Shown one piece after another: positions 1-7,992 of a DNA stretch of 24,821 nt. Origin of the DNA: CAIVAT01 sp964355945 (GTDB lineage: Bacteria; Bacteroidota; Bacteroidia; Bacteroidales; FEN-979); the NCBI GenBank assembly GCA_964355945.1, contig CAYHGE010000055.1, forward strand, positions 1 through 24,821. Reading direction: 5' to 3'. The notes beneath the pieces were generated by a model, which was not told the DNA's origin, searched no databases, and was given only the letters and a program-made list of their open reading frames with translations. A program made the translations under genes and the position numbers. How positions within the stretch are numbered: position 1 is the stretch's first letter; every line of letters starts with the position of its first letter.

Positions 1-1347
1 AAAAGCACACCATCATCGGAAAACCATATACCTGTTGCAGATGATTCCTGGGAGCCGGTATCCTGGTGCGAAACAATTTATTCCTATCTGATCCGTGATG
101 TCAAAATCCACGATTCCTATGATATGGCAATTGACGGATCGAAAATTGTTTTGACTGCAAAGGTCGCTTCTTCAGATTATGACTGGAGTACAGCAAACAA
201 TACCATCGTTGGAATCACAGTTCATACCACGATGAATGGCATGTCAGGAGTACCTGGCAGTGTTGAAGGAGTCCGCATGAGTTTGTTTAAGGATGGCAAT
301 ATCTTGTTGGGGCAGGATTACAAACCGGTTGATTCTTCCGGGAATGTCAGGTTTGATATTCAGGAATATATCTTCTCTTCGCTCCTGCAGGCAGCGCCTC
401 CAAGGTTCAATCTTGTCCTGGCGAACCTCTATCTGATTTTCGCCGATTATCTGCTGAAATATCAAGTCAGCTTTTGCGACCGTGTTGCCGGTGTATATCA
501 GGCCAGGACTTATGGCGCTCCCAATTATAATTTTTGTTATGCAATGGCCGGTGGCCTGAACCGTGAGGATCTGGTCGCGAATAATCTTTCTTCGGTAGAT
601 TATTTCAACCTCACTGCAACCAAAAAGAAATTTTTAACATGGTCACCACCTTCCCGGATAACAGACGAATTTGAAACACACAGCCTGTTTTTTGCTTTCC
701 AGAATCCATCAAATCCCGCCTTCAGGCTAAAACTTGAAATTGTAACATCAACTCTATCTTACCCGGCAGTCACTGTTTGCCAGTCAGCCGTAACACCCTG
801 GTCTGTTGTTGAGTTCACCGTTGGATATGCTCAGCTTGGCCTTGCGGCCCGTGCCCATGACATTGTAAAATGGCATGTTTACCTTGTCGATGGAGCAGGG
901 GCGATAATTTCCGACATCAGGGAATTCGTTTTAGACAGAGTGTACCATGAGAATACGAGGTATTTTAGGTTCCGGAATTCCTGGGGTACCTATGATTCCC
1001 TCCGATGCACCGGCGTTTTTGAATCTTCGATTCAGCATGAACGCGAGAAGGTGATCTTTATGAGCGATGAGGTTGAAACTTCGTTCAACGCTCCCGGGAC
1101 TTATACCATGATCAAGGAATCACAAAGCTATAAAGCAAATTCAGGCTGGCTCACAAAGGACTATTTGAATTTCCTCCGGGATTTCATGCTCTCCAGAGAT
1201 ATTTTTGAAGTTGACGGTTCAAGACTTTTAAAATGCCTGCTTACTTCCAAAAAAACAGCCATGTTCAAGGACCTGGAATATAATTACAGCCTCGCCTTTG
1301 AGTATGAAAGCGCTTATGATGATTTTTTTTTTCAAGGGTTAGAATGA
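1..1347 (+). CDS. Phage tail-associated structural protein (5' end outside window)
   Basis: The reading frame is open from the first base, so the ATG at 124 is almost certainly internal and the gene begins upstream; at least 448 residues are visible. The protein is rich in aromatic residues and beta-strand-like segments, with no enzyme motif and no signal peptide. From memory it resembles a family of tail proteins in Bacteroidota prophages: a middle section around 'KKKFLTWSPPSR', a section with 'HENTRYFRFRNSWGTYDSLR', and a C-terminal 'GWLTKDYLNFLRDFMLS...YSLAFEYESAYDD'. It is followed by plus-strand virion genes, which supports a structural role. The gene ends just after a run of ten T residues (1323-1332), and its TGA overlaps an ATG (ATGA at 1344-1347). 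The exact virion part is not assignable. Confidence is high for coding and moderate for phage tail. Confidence 0.75.
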   Translation, partial: KSTPSSENHIPVADDSWEPVSWCETIYSYLIRDVKIHDSYDMAIDGSKIVLTAKVASSDYDWSTANNTIVGITVHTTMNGMSGVPGSVEGVRMSLFKDGNILLGQDYKPVDSSGNVRFDIQEYIFSSLLQAAPPRFNLVLANLYLIFADYLLKYQVSFCDRVAGVYQARTYGAPNYNFCYAMAGGLNREDLVANNLSSVDYFNLTATKKKFLTWSPPSRITDEFETHSLFFAFQNPSNPAFRLKLEIVTSTLSYPAVTVCQSAVTPWSVVEFTVGYAQLGLAARAHDIVKWHVYLVDGAGAIISDIREFVLDRVYHENTRYFRFRNSWGTYDSLRCTGVFESSIQHEREKVIFMSDEVETSFNAPGTYTMIKESQSYKANSGWLTKDYLNFLRDFMLSRDIFEVDGSRLLKCLLTSKKTAMFKDLEYNYSLAFEYESAYDDFFFQGLE

Positions 1348-1406
1348 TCTCGACGAGCAACAAGGTTAAAAATTACTCGAAAGCCTATTCAAATGCTTAC
1401 AGTTAA
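1344..1406 (+). other. Possible 20-codon small ORF or -1 frameshift extension
   Basis: An ATG at 1344 overlaps the TGA of the upstream tail gene and opens a basic, Ser/Tyr/Asn-rich 20-codon frame ending in TAA at 1406. The same frame is reached if ribosomes slip back by one on the T10 run at 1323-1332, which would replace the last four residues of the tail protein with about 24 new ones. The overlap and slippery run are seen directly; use of this frame is speculation. It could equally be untranslated spacer before the ATG at 1418. Confidence 0.2.
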
Positions 1407-1417
1407 CGCCGCTTTTC

Positions 1418-1993
1418 ATGATAACTTACGCTGAAGTACTTGCCAAAATAGTTGCAACGCTCACCGGCCGGCCACCGGGTACTGAAATAGAGCCCGAAGA
1501 TCATGAAGATACCGAAATCATGATCCTGGATTACATTGAGCAGTTGAAAACTGCGGTGCAAGGAGCAATAGTTGACAATCTAATCCTAACCGGTTCACCC
1601 GCTTCAAACCATTCTGCAACAGGAGTTAAGATCATTCTTACTGCCGGTGCCAATTTCGCCTTTGGTGACATCGGCTATATTAAGAGTGATGGAACGCTCG
1701 GGTTGCCAAAAGCAGATGCCATCGCTACCGCAAGTGCTTTGTTCATGTGCGCCGATGCCACAATTGTCTCAGCAGCTTCCGGAAATTGGCTGGTTCTGGG
1801 AATAGCCCGCAATGATGCCTGGAACTGGACGACAGGGCAAACGATATTCCTTTCAACAGGTGGAACGACTGCAAATACCTTAGTACAGGTTGCCCCTTCG
1901 GGTACTGATCATGTTATTCAAAAAATAGGCATAGCAACTCATGCCGACAGGATGTTTTTCAAACCAGAACTGGCTCAGGTAGAGCATACATAA
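1418..1993 (+). CDS. Phage structural protein, tail or decoration type
   Basis: This is a 191-residue protein. The N-terminal 45 residues are acidic and probably helical (around 'GRPPGTEIEPEDHEDTEIM'). The remaining part is Gly/Ala/Thr-rich and beta-like, including 'GANFAFGDIGYIKSDG', 'WLVLGIARNDAWNW' and 'PSGTDHVIQKIGIATHADR'. That layout, a short helical base followed by a beta domain, fits a virion surface, collar or fibre-base protein, and similar sequences occur next to fibre genes in Bacteroidota prophages (recalled, not checked). The stop lies 1 bp before the next ATG at 1995, so the two are probably translationally coupled. No catalytic motif is visible. Function beyond 'virion protein' is unknown. 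Confidence 0.65.
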   Translation: MITYAEVLAKIVATLTGRPPGTEIEPEDHEDTEIMILDYIEQLKTAVQGAIVDNLILTGSPASNHSATGVKIILTAGANFAFGDIGYIKSDGTLGLPKADAIATASALFMCADATIVSAASGNWLVLGIARNDAWNWTTGQTIFLSTGGTTANTLVQVAPSGTDHVIQKIGIATHADRMFFKPELAQVEHT

Positions 1994-1994
1994 T

Positions 1995-4646
1995 ATGGCA
2001 TATTCAAATGGGATATTTTATATTGATTATCTGCTTGGTTCAGATACAGCAAGGGCGGCACTTGCTTCCTGTATTGCATCCAATCCATCTGGCACCATCA
2101 CCAGGATAACGAAAGTTGGGCATGGTTTGATTACCGGAGCCGTGGTTGATCTTACCCTGTACACGGCATGGTTAAATTCGGCATGGAAGATTACCAAAGT
2201 TGACAATGATAATTTCGACCTTGACGGAGCAGTATGGGTGGCAACGGCCGATGCAGATGGTACAGTAACGCCCAGGGGTGGAAGCTCATGGTCCGATGCC
2301 TGGAGAACAATGACTACCGGAGCGACAGCCGCCAGACATCAGGCAGGAGATATTGTCAGGGTGGCAAAATCACCTGATCCGACGGATGTTGGTCAAACCG
2401 CACAATGGTTTGATAATGTAAGATCCGGGGGTGGGTTTAGCTTAACAGCCGGATATGGAACAATAACATCGAGTACAAATGCTACTCCCGTAAAGATTAC
2501 AAAAAACTCACATGGTTTATCAAATGGCGATGTTGTACTGATTACCGGACACACTATAAATACCAATGCAAATGGCTGGTTCATTGTTTCAAATGTTGCC
2601 GCAAATACATTCGACCTTGAGGGTTCAGTTGGCAATGGAATAGGAGGGGCAACCGGTTATTACTGGAGAAGGAACTCAATGTCAGTAGTTTTAACCACTT
2701 CTGTTACAACTGAAATTGAGAAAACCTATACCAATTGGACCCCGGGAACAAATGTTACGTCAGCAAGCACATGGTCCGGCATTAAATCCAGGGATAACTG
2801 TATTCGTATTGTTACCGGAGCATCTTGCGGGGCAAACCAAATAATTGCCAGGAAAGCAACCGCATCTGCATTGGATCTTAGTGGGTACAGGCAAATATCT
2901 TTTTGGATAAGGCCGGGCACTTCTGCCCTTGCTGCAGGCGATCTGCTCATAAAATTATACTCAGACGCGGCTTGTACAGCAGAGGTTGAATCCTTTTCTG
3001 TACCAGCTATCCCACTGGCACAATATACTGTTGGCTTGACAATCGACAAGGGAGCTGCTTTGTACAACGGAGTTATGGGAATAGCAGTATTTGCCACTGT
3101 TTCGCTGGCTTCCAAAACAATTGACATTGAACATTTCATTGCCTGTAAGGATTCTGCGGCGCTTGACAGCATTTCATTGACAAGCCTGATATCAAAGAGT
3201 TCAAATGCGAATGGGGGAACAGAACCCTGGTATGCTATTTCGTCAATACAGGGAAGAGTAATAGTAATTGATCAGCCTTGCCAATATGCAAATCATGCCA
3301 CTCTGAATATAAATGCAGGTGGATATACCGGTAAAAGCGAAACGGTTGAGCTGTATAAAAGGGAATGTTTAAAAACAACGATTGCATCTGGCTCAACCTC
3401 TGATATTCATGTTTGCAATTCACCAGGAACGGCTTCTGCGAGAATTACATTCTCCGGAGGATGGGATCCTGTTGGTAATACACAAAACGGACACACGTAT
3501 TTCTCAGGTCAAGGTTATTGTGGAAACGGGTTGTACGGATCAAGCAAACCATTTATCACGGTAGAAAGATTTTCTTTTGTACGGTTTTATAATGGGGTGA
3601 GAAATCCAGGAACAGATTTTGTTTTTTCAGGAGATATCGTATCCTTTAACGCACAAACAGGCGTACTAATCAATTCCCGGGATGCTACAATAACCATACT
3701 GGCAGCTTCAAACAATGGAAGAGATAACTTTAATTCCGGTTCCACTGCCACAACCTTAACTGCAATTGAGCTTTCGAATTCCGTGGCGACAGGGTTAGTA
3801 ATGTCAGGAGGGAACCATCATTTAGTTTCAGTGACAAATATCCGTAATAACGGCGGCAAAGGCGCTGATTTAGCACAGTTAATATATTGTTCAGTAAGAA
3901 TTATAAATTACTCAAATAATTATAGCTCTCTATACCAGGGAGCAATGGGTTTAAGTGGCTTAATGAAAATTCATGTTTACCTTACTACAGTTAAGGATAA
4001 TGGATATTATGCTATCGGGTTAATGGGTCTTTGCGTTGATACATACGTTATAGGAGCAACATTTACAGGACATACCGCATCAGTTGCATCAGGGGGTGGA
4101 CTTCAAGGATCTTGTCTGAACATGATCGATTGCATTTCATCAGACTATTTTCCATACACGATGTGGTCTTCAGGTGGTGGTGACTACGAAACCATTTTTT
4201 GGAAAAATGGTATTGCCGGAGTTCCCGGATCCTATAGAATAGATGGTCAAAATTGGGTGATTCAAACAGATTCATTAAACCGTCATACAGCATCAGGATA
4301 TGCATTGGCATTTTTAATGAATGCAGTAAAAGTGCCATCAAATCCATACAGGTTCAGGTTTGCGAAGATTTTATGCTCAGCGGGTACTATGGTTACTGCA
4401 TCTGTCTGGATTAAAAAATCCCATGCTACAAATCCAAGTGCAAGACTTGTTGCAATAGGTGGATTACTTGCAGGTGTACAGCAAAATGTTTATTCATCAT
4501 TCAAATCCAATGACACAAGTTGGGAACAAATAACCGTAACATTTACTCCGTTAGAAATTGGAACCATTGAATTTGAGATAATATCCAATACCGTCGGATC
4601 AGGTTCAACAATATACATCGATGACTTTTCAATAATTCAGGTATAA
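1995..4646 (+). CDS. Modular phage tail fibre/spike with parallel beta-helix
   Basis: This 883-residue protein shows several modules. Residues 36-81 and 165-212 are two related copies of an 'ITKxxHGLxxGxVV...FDLxGxV' unit, like the E1-FCCH-like units found in phage fibres. Residues 95-128 ('GGSSWSDAWRTM...GDIVRVA') resemble the start of a pectate-lyase-like beta-helix protein. Residues about 235-385 look like a beta-sandwich. Residues about 480-735 are Asn/Gly/Ser-rich, with the short irregular repeats of a parallel beta-helix. Residues about 745-883 form a second sandwich ('MVTASVWIKKS...TIYIDDFSI') like a carbohydrate-binding module. The likely role is binding, and perhaps cutting, of host surface glycans; no catalytic residues can be named. 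The TAA overlaps the next gene's ATG by one base (TAATG at 4643-4648 region). Confidence 0.7.
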   Translation: MAYSNGIFYIDYLLGSDTARAALASCIASNPSGTITRITKVGHGLITGAVVDLTLYTAWLNSAWKITKVDNDNFDLDGAVWVATADADGTVTPRGGSSWSDAWRTMTTGATAARHQAGDIVRVAKSPDPTDVGQTAQWFDNVRSGGGFSLTAGYGTITSSTNATPVKITKNSHGLSNGDVVLITGHTINTNANGWFIVSNVAANTFDLEGSVGNGIGGATGYYWRRNSMSVVLTTSVTTEIEKTYTNWTPGTNVTSASTWSGIKSRDNCIRIVTGASCGANQIIARKATASALDLSGYRQISFWIRPGTSALAAGDLLIKLYSDAACTAEVESFSVPAIPLAQYTVGLTIDKGAALYNGVMGIAVFATVSLASKTIDIEHFIACKDSAALDSISLTSLISKSSNANGGTEPWYAISSIQGRVIVIDQPCQYANHATLNINAGGYTGKSETVELYKRECLKTTIASGSTSDIHVCNSPGTASARITFSGGWDPVGNTQNGHTYFSGQGYCGNGLYGSSKPFITVERFSFVRFYNGVRNPGTDFVFSGDIVSFNAQTGVLINSRDATITILAASNNGRDNFNSGSTATTLTAIELSNSVATGLVMSGGNHHLVSVTNIRNNGGKGADLAQLIYCSVRIINYSNNYSSLYQGAMGLSGLMKIHVYLTTVKDNGYYAIGLMGLCVDTYVIGATFTGHTASVASGGGLQGSCLNMIDCISSDYFPYTMWSSGGGDYETIFWKNGIAGVPGSYRIDGQNWVIQTDSLNRHTASGYALAFLMNAVKVPSNPYRFRFAKILCSAGTMVTASVWIKKSHATNPSARLVAIGGLLAGVQQNVYSSFKSNDTSWEQITVTFTPLEIGTIEFEIISNTVGSGSTIYIDDFSIIQV

Positions 4647-4906
4647 TGGCACTACCAGCACCATCGGATTTACCGGGAATGGATTACCAGGATATGGGCC
4701 GCCCATTCATTGACTACTCTGTAAAAGGACTTGATCTTGGAAGCATGGATTATCAGGACATGGGAAGACCTTTTATCAGGAATTTCACATTACCAGTTAC
4801 GAGTGGAATCAAAGTTGTAAACACCCTGGAAAGGGCAAGTATCAAGATATTCAATGGAGCCACCCTTGCTTCGATCAGGAAATTAAACAATGTTTCAAAT
4901 GTGTGA
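4646..4906 (+). CDS. Small phage protein with duplicated MDYQDMGRPFI motif
   Basis: This 86-residue protein begins at an ATG overlapping the stop of the fibre gene, implying coupled translation. Residues 12-22 and 34-44 are identical 11-residue copies of MDYQDMGRPFI, spaced exactly 22 residues apart. The C-terminal part ('IKIFNGATLASIRKLNNV') resembles the 'I-x-x-x-N-G-x-x-x-A-x-I' strand pattern seen in many phage tail proteins. No signal peptide or membrane segment is visible. Position between the fibre and the baseplate-like gene suggests a fibre-associated or tip protein, perhaps two docking copies binding a symmetric partner; this is inference. The identical copies differ at 8 of 33 bases, all silent. 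Confidence 0.65.
   Translation: MALPAPSDLPGMDYQDMGRPFIDYSVKGLDLGSMDYQDMGRPFIRNFTLPVTSGIKVVNTLERASIKIFNGATLASIRKLNNVSNV
4679..4777 (+). repeat. Two-copy coding repeat (MDYQDMGRPFI)
   Basis: The copies lie at 4679-4711 and 4745-4777. The proteins are identical over 11 residues while the DNA differs at 8 of 33 positions, every change synonymous (for example CGC versus AGA for Arg, TTC versus TTT for Phe). The array is therefore old and held by selection on the peptide, not a recent DNA duplication. Confidence 0.9.
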
Positions 4907-5075
4907 AATTTCACTTATCAATAAAATGACCGAAACCCTTGAAGCCTGGTCATATCTTCCGGATTTTCAGAGTTTGGTTATTGAAGCTGCAATGGGTAAC
5001 ACTTTGCTGCAATGGAACCACCTTGAAGACTTTGAAGAACTAATAACGGTTGTAAATGATCTTTTGAATAATTAA
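4890..5075 (+). CDS. Small acidic phage protein of unknown function
   Basis: This is a 61-residue frame if started at the ATG at 4890, which overlaps the previous gene by 17 bp. A second ATG at 4926 would give 49 residues ('MTETLEAWSYLPDFQSL...') and removes the overlap. The shorter form is cleaner, being acidic and probably helical throughout, and it follows the previous stop by 19 bp. A 12-bp palindrome, GTGAAATTTCAC (4903-4914), lies between the two starts and covers the upstream stop codon. I do not recognise the family. The position in the tail cluster and the 9-bp gap to the next gene support a real gene with a virion or assembly role. Confidence 0.55.
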   Translation: MFQMCEISLINKMTETLEAWSYLPDFQSLVIEAAMGNTLLQWNHLEDFEELITVVNDLLNN

Positions 5076-5084
5076 GTACATACA

Positions 5085-6725
5085 ATGCTATCCTTGAACA
5101 TTGATGACCGGCCGGTCGATCTGCCAAACGACTTCTCTTTTACCATGAACCTGAAATCACCCGTCTTTTCTGAGATCGGGAGCTATTCGTATCCTTTCCG
5201 GATCCCGTCCACTCCCAAAAATGTGATTACCATGGGATATCGTCACCGAGTGGAGAACATTGGTGATCCCTACATGACCCAGGAAGGAGCTTTTTTTTGG
5301 AATGGCCTGCAGTTGTTCAAGGGAACGGTAAAAGTCAAAACATCCAATTCAAAGTATTATGAGGGAACAATTTTTGAATCTGAAGGTGATTTTTTCTATT
5401 CCCGGCAAAGTCTCACCCTGCAGCAATTTGACTTCGGCACTATGGAATTTGCAAATCCGGCAGCCAGGCTGGCCTATATTAATTCTTGCGCGAATGTCAG
5501 GTACCCTGATGCTGTACTGGCTTTCCCACAGATTAAAAATCTTACTTATTGGGAAGAGGTGCCCGAAAACTGGATTCTTCAAAGTTGTAATTTTTATACT
5601 TCGGCTGGCATTTCGCGGTATATTCCAAGTTCAACAACCAGGACGATCATCGTTCCGATGTTGTATCTCCGGTATATCTTAAAGACTATTTTCACAAAAC
5701 TGAATTACGTTTTTGATGATTCATTCTTTGCATCCGATTCCGATTATAATTCCCTGGCGTTGTTTAACCTGGTTGACTGCAACACGGCATCAACCGGATA
5801 TTTCAAATATGATGAAAACAAATTGTTCCTCAATTACCATGTTCCCATCATCTCCCTGAACAACTTCCTTTCAGGCCTTGAATCATTTTTCAATATCCGG
5901 TTTTTCATCAACAATTCAACCCGGACAATCAGATTGCTTTCCCTTGATGCTATTGTAAAATCCACAGCATGTACCGATCTCACCAAATCTATCATCTCAT
6001 TCAGCACCGAATTGGAGGATAAAATCAAGGGATGGGACGTAAAAATGACCATTGATTCTGATGATTTGGTGGCTGAACAAACAGCAATTGTTGAAAAAGA
6101 TGCGATTGACCATATTAAGGATTCTGTTCAATCGGTCGCATTATTGCCTCCCTGGCCTTCGTCAGAGGTCGTTGATATGCGTTTTGTCCATGATGAAGGG
6201 ATCTATTACAGGATGTGGCAGGATTTCACCTGGCATCCGGCGCCTTCTGATATCGGCCTGGTTTCCCTGTTCACGGAGGTACTTTATAAGGATAAAGACC
6301 AGTCCATCTCGACACCGTTTTCGACCCTGTTTTCAGATCTTACCACAGGTGAAGGCATTATCGGCAATGCAATGATCAACTGGAAGGCTGTTACTCCAAA
6401 GCTTTTCTTTATGAAATATCAACTCACCGGTGGCTCATTGGGGCAGCCAAGAGATACCGCCAACAGTTCCACCGCCACAAAAAATCTTTTTTACAACGGA
6501 GATAACAGTCTGTTCAAACAGAACTTTCTTAGTTTCCTTGATTTCCGATTATCAACAAAGCTTGTGATCAATGTCGCTCAGCTCGGTTTCAACGACCTTC
6601 GCGATTTTGATTTTTCCAGAAAGTATATGTTCAGGGGTGTGAAATATCTGGTAAAGTCTATTCAGGTTACCTTGAAAAAAGACAAGATTATGCCGGCTAC
6701 GCTGGAGTGTTACGCATGTGAGTAA
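5085..6725 (+). CDS. Phage baseplate/tail hub-like protein
   Basis: This is a 546-residue protein. The N-terminus ('LSLNIDDRPVDLPNDFSFTM', then 'GSYSYPFRIPSTPKN') is typical, as I recall it, of a large tail protein found in Bacteroidota prophages, where an N-terminal domain similar to baseplate hub or distal tail proteins is followed by a long beta-rich body. The end ('FRGVKYLVKSIQVTLKKDKIMPATLECYACE') looks like a closing strand pair of a hub domain. No protease, lysozyme or membrane segment is visible. It is the last plus-strand gene before the convergent integrase. Hub identity is inference; coding status and virion role are well supported by length, packing and orientation. Confidence 0.65.
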   Translation: MLSLNIDDRPVDLPNDFSFTMNLKSPVFSEIGSYSYPFRIPSTPKNVITMGYRHRVENIGDPYMTQEGAFFWNGLQLFKGTVKVKTSNSKYYEGTIFESEGDFFYSRQSLTLQQFDFGTMEFANPAARLAYINSCANVRYPDAVLAFPQIKNLTYWEEVPENWILQSCNFYTSAGISRYIPSSTTRTIIVPMLYLRYILKTIFTKLNYVFDDSFFASDSDYNSLALFNLVDCNTASTGYFKYDENKLFLNYHVPIISLNNFLSGLESFFNIRFFINNSTRTIRLLSLDAIVKSTACTDLTKSIISFSTELEDKIKGWDVKMTIDSDDLVAEQTAIVEKDAIDHIKDSVQSVALLPPWPSSEVVDMRFVHDEGIYYRMWQDFTWHPAPSDIGLVSLFTEVLYKDKDQSISTPFSTLFSDLTTGEGIIGNAMINWKAVTPKLFFMKYQLTGGSLGQPRDTANSSTATKNLFYNGDNSLFKQNFLSFLDFRLSTKLVINVAQLGFNDLRDFDFSRKYMFRGVKYLVKSIQVTLKKDKIMPATLECYACE

Positions 6726-6737
6726 AGAAATAGATTC

Positions 6738-6797
6738 ATGTCCTTCATTAAAATCCTCGGTTTATTAACGATTACTATTACCTGTCTTACGAATTGA
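6738..6797 (+). pseudogene. 19-codon lipoprotein-signal-like ORF, possible gene remnant
   Basis: The ATG at 6738 starts the 19-residue frame MSFIKILGLLTITITCLTN, ending in TGA at 6795-6797 inside the 3' end of the convergent integrase gene. It has a Lys near the start, a hydrophobic core and a Cys at residue 16, which is the layout of a lipoprotein signal peptide, but it stops three residues after the Cys. It may be the 5' remnant of a lipoprotein gene cut off at the junction with the integration module, or a chance frame. Confidence 0.25.
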
Positions 6798-7992
6798 AGA
6801 AGGGATGGTCCTTAAGTTTTACAGCATTCTCCAATTTCGTCACCCGTATATATTTGAGAAAAGATTCCGTGGTACGGTGCCCGGTAATCTGCATCACGGA
6901 TAACATTGGAACGCCACTCATATAGGCATTTGTCGCAAATGACCGTCTTACAGTGTGAGTGCGGATCTGATTCCATTTATCAAGGTTCTCTTTGGTAATC
7001 TTTTTCAGGACAGCATATTCACCAATCCATCGCAGCACCCGGTTCGCTTCCTGGTTGGTTGGAATGTGCAGTTCCGGTCCATACCGGTGCAAGATCTCCA
7101 GAATGATCGGATGAACAGGGATGATCACTGCTTCTTTTGTTTTTTGGGTTCGCACATAGAGTTTTCCATCTTCGATATTATTCAGTGTCACTTTGGGCCA
7201 ATCCGAATGCCTCAGGCCGGTATGACAATGCAGGACAAACAAATCCCGGATTCTTCTCAACCTCGGATCCTCAAGGTTCAGTTTGTACAACTTCTGAATA
7301 TCATCACTGGAAAGGTAAATCTTATCGGTTTCTTCGTTGAGTACCTTGAATGATTTGGCCCGGTGTTCTTCGTTTTGAGTAAGTTTATCATCCAGCGCTT
7401 CATTCATGAGCCTTTTTAACCTCCGAATATGCGAGCCGATGGTGTTTGTTTTGCGTCCAAGTTCTTTAAGATAGTCTGTGAACCCAAGGTAAAACTCCTT
7501 GTTGATGGTTTCAAATTCAATCGTTTTTCCAATTTTCTTCTGGTAATTCTCCAGATGGTTTTTTATGCCATCAAAATGTTTGATATGATTCGGGGTCATT
7601 TTACTTTTATACCTGGCCTGGAATATCGGAATGAACTCGATCAAGGTGGGTCGGCGTTGTTCCTCTTCTGATTTTCTTGTTCCGGCAAAAACCTGATAGG
7701 CTTCCTTGATCAATCGACTTTTTTCCAAGGACTCCTCTTTTGTCGGTTTTAGCCCCTTGGAGAAATGTTTGTCATAGGTATCAAGGAGGAAGCTGTTTAT
7801 TTCCCGAAGTCTCTTGTTTGTTTCGGCATGATCCTTAAGCGGATAGGCGCGCTGCTCTTCGTCATTCCAGGCCTTCTTAATAACATTCAATCCGGTAGAA
7901 AGCCTCAGCCTCTGATGGTTAAAGGTAAATGTAGTCAGGATTAAACATCCGTTTTTCCTCTCTTTGTCTAAGTAAAATATAACCGTTGCCAT
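6787..7992 (-). CDS. Tyrosine recombinase/phage integrase
   Basis: This 401-residue protein is a full-length site-specific tyrosine recombinase. The N-terminal 110 residues resemble the arm-binding domain of Bacteroidota integrases, residues about 115-215 form the core-binding (SAM-like) domain, and the rest is catalytic. All active-site residues are visible: R261 (HTGLRHSD), K284 (RTQKTK), H346 and R349 (HTVRRSFATN), H372 (ITGHRT) and the nucleophile Y381 (FLKYIRVT). It is convergent with the tail operon, and its 5' end faces a tRNA-Val gene 188 bp away, the usual layout for an integrase beside its attachment site. A complete promoter and a set of TTGCC repeats lie upstream. It presumably inserts and excises this prophage at the tRNA-Val 3' end. 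Confidence 0.95.
   Translation of the reverse strand: MATVIFYLDKERKNGCLILTTFTFNHQRLRLSTGLNVIKKAWNDEEQRAYPLKDHAETNKRLREINSFLLDTYDKHFSKGLKPTKEESLEKSRLIKEAYQVFAGTRKSEEEQRRPTLIEFIPIFQARYKSKMTPNHIKHFDGIKNHLENYQKKIGKTIEFETINKEFYLGFTDYLKELGRKTNTIGSHIRRLKRLMNEALDDKLTQNEEHRAKSFKVLNEETDKIYLSSDDIQKLYKLNLEDPRLRRIRDLFVLHCHTGLRHSDWPKVTLNNIEDGKLYVRTQKTKEAVIIPVHPIILEILHRYGPELHIPTNQEANRVLRWIGEYAVLKKITKENLDKWNQIRTHTVRRSFATNAYMSGVPMLSVMQITGHRTTESFLKYIRVTKLENAVKLKDHPFFNS

Noticed and set aside
124..126. ATG at 124 as the start of the first tail gene
   Set aside because: The same frame is open to base 1 with no stop codon and reads as normal protein, so the gene starts before the window.
2726..3172. A 148-codon minus-strand frame inside the fibre gene
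   Set aside because: It lies fully within a well-supported 883-codon plus-strand gene and shows no motif; long antisense frames are common opposite such genes.
6726..6786. A terminator between the tail operon and the integrase
   Set aside because: No stable hairpin with a T run could be found on either strand in this 61-bp gap.
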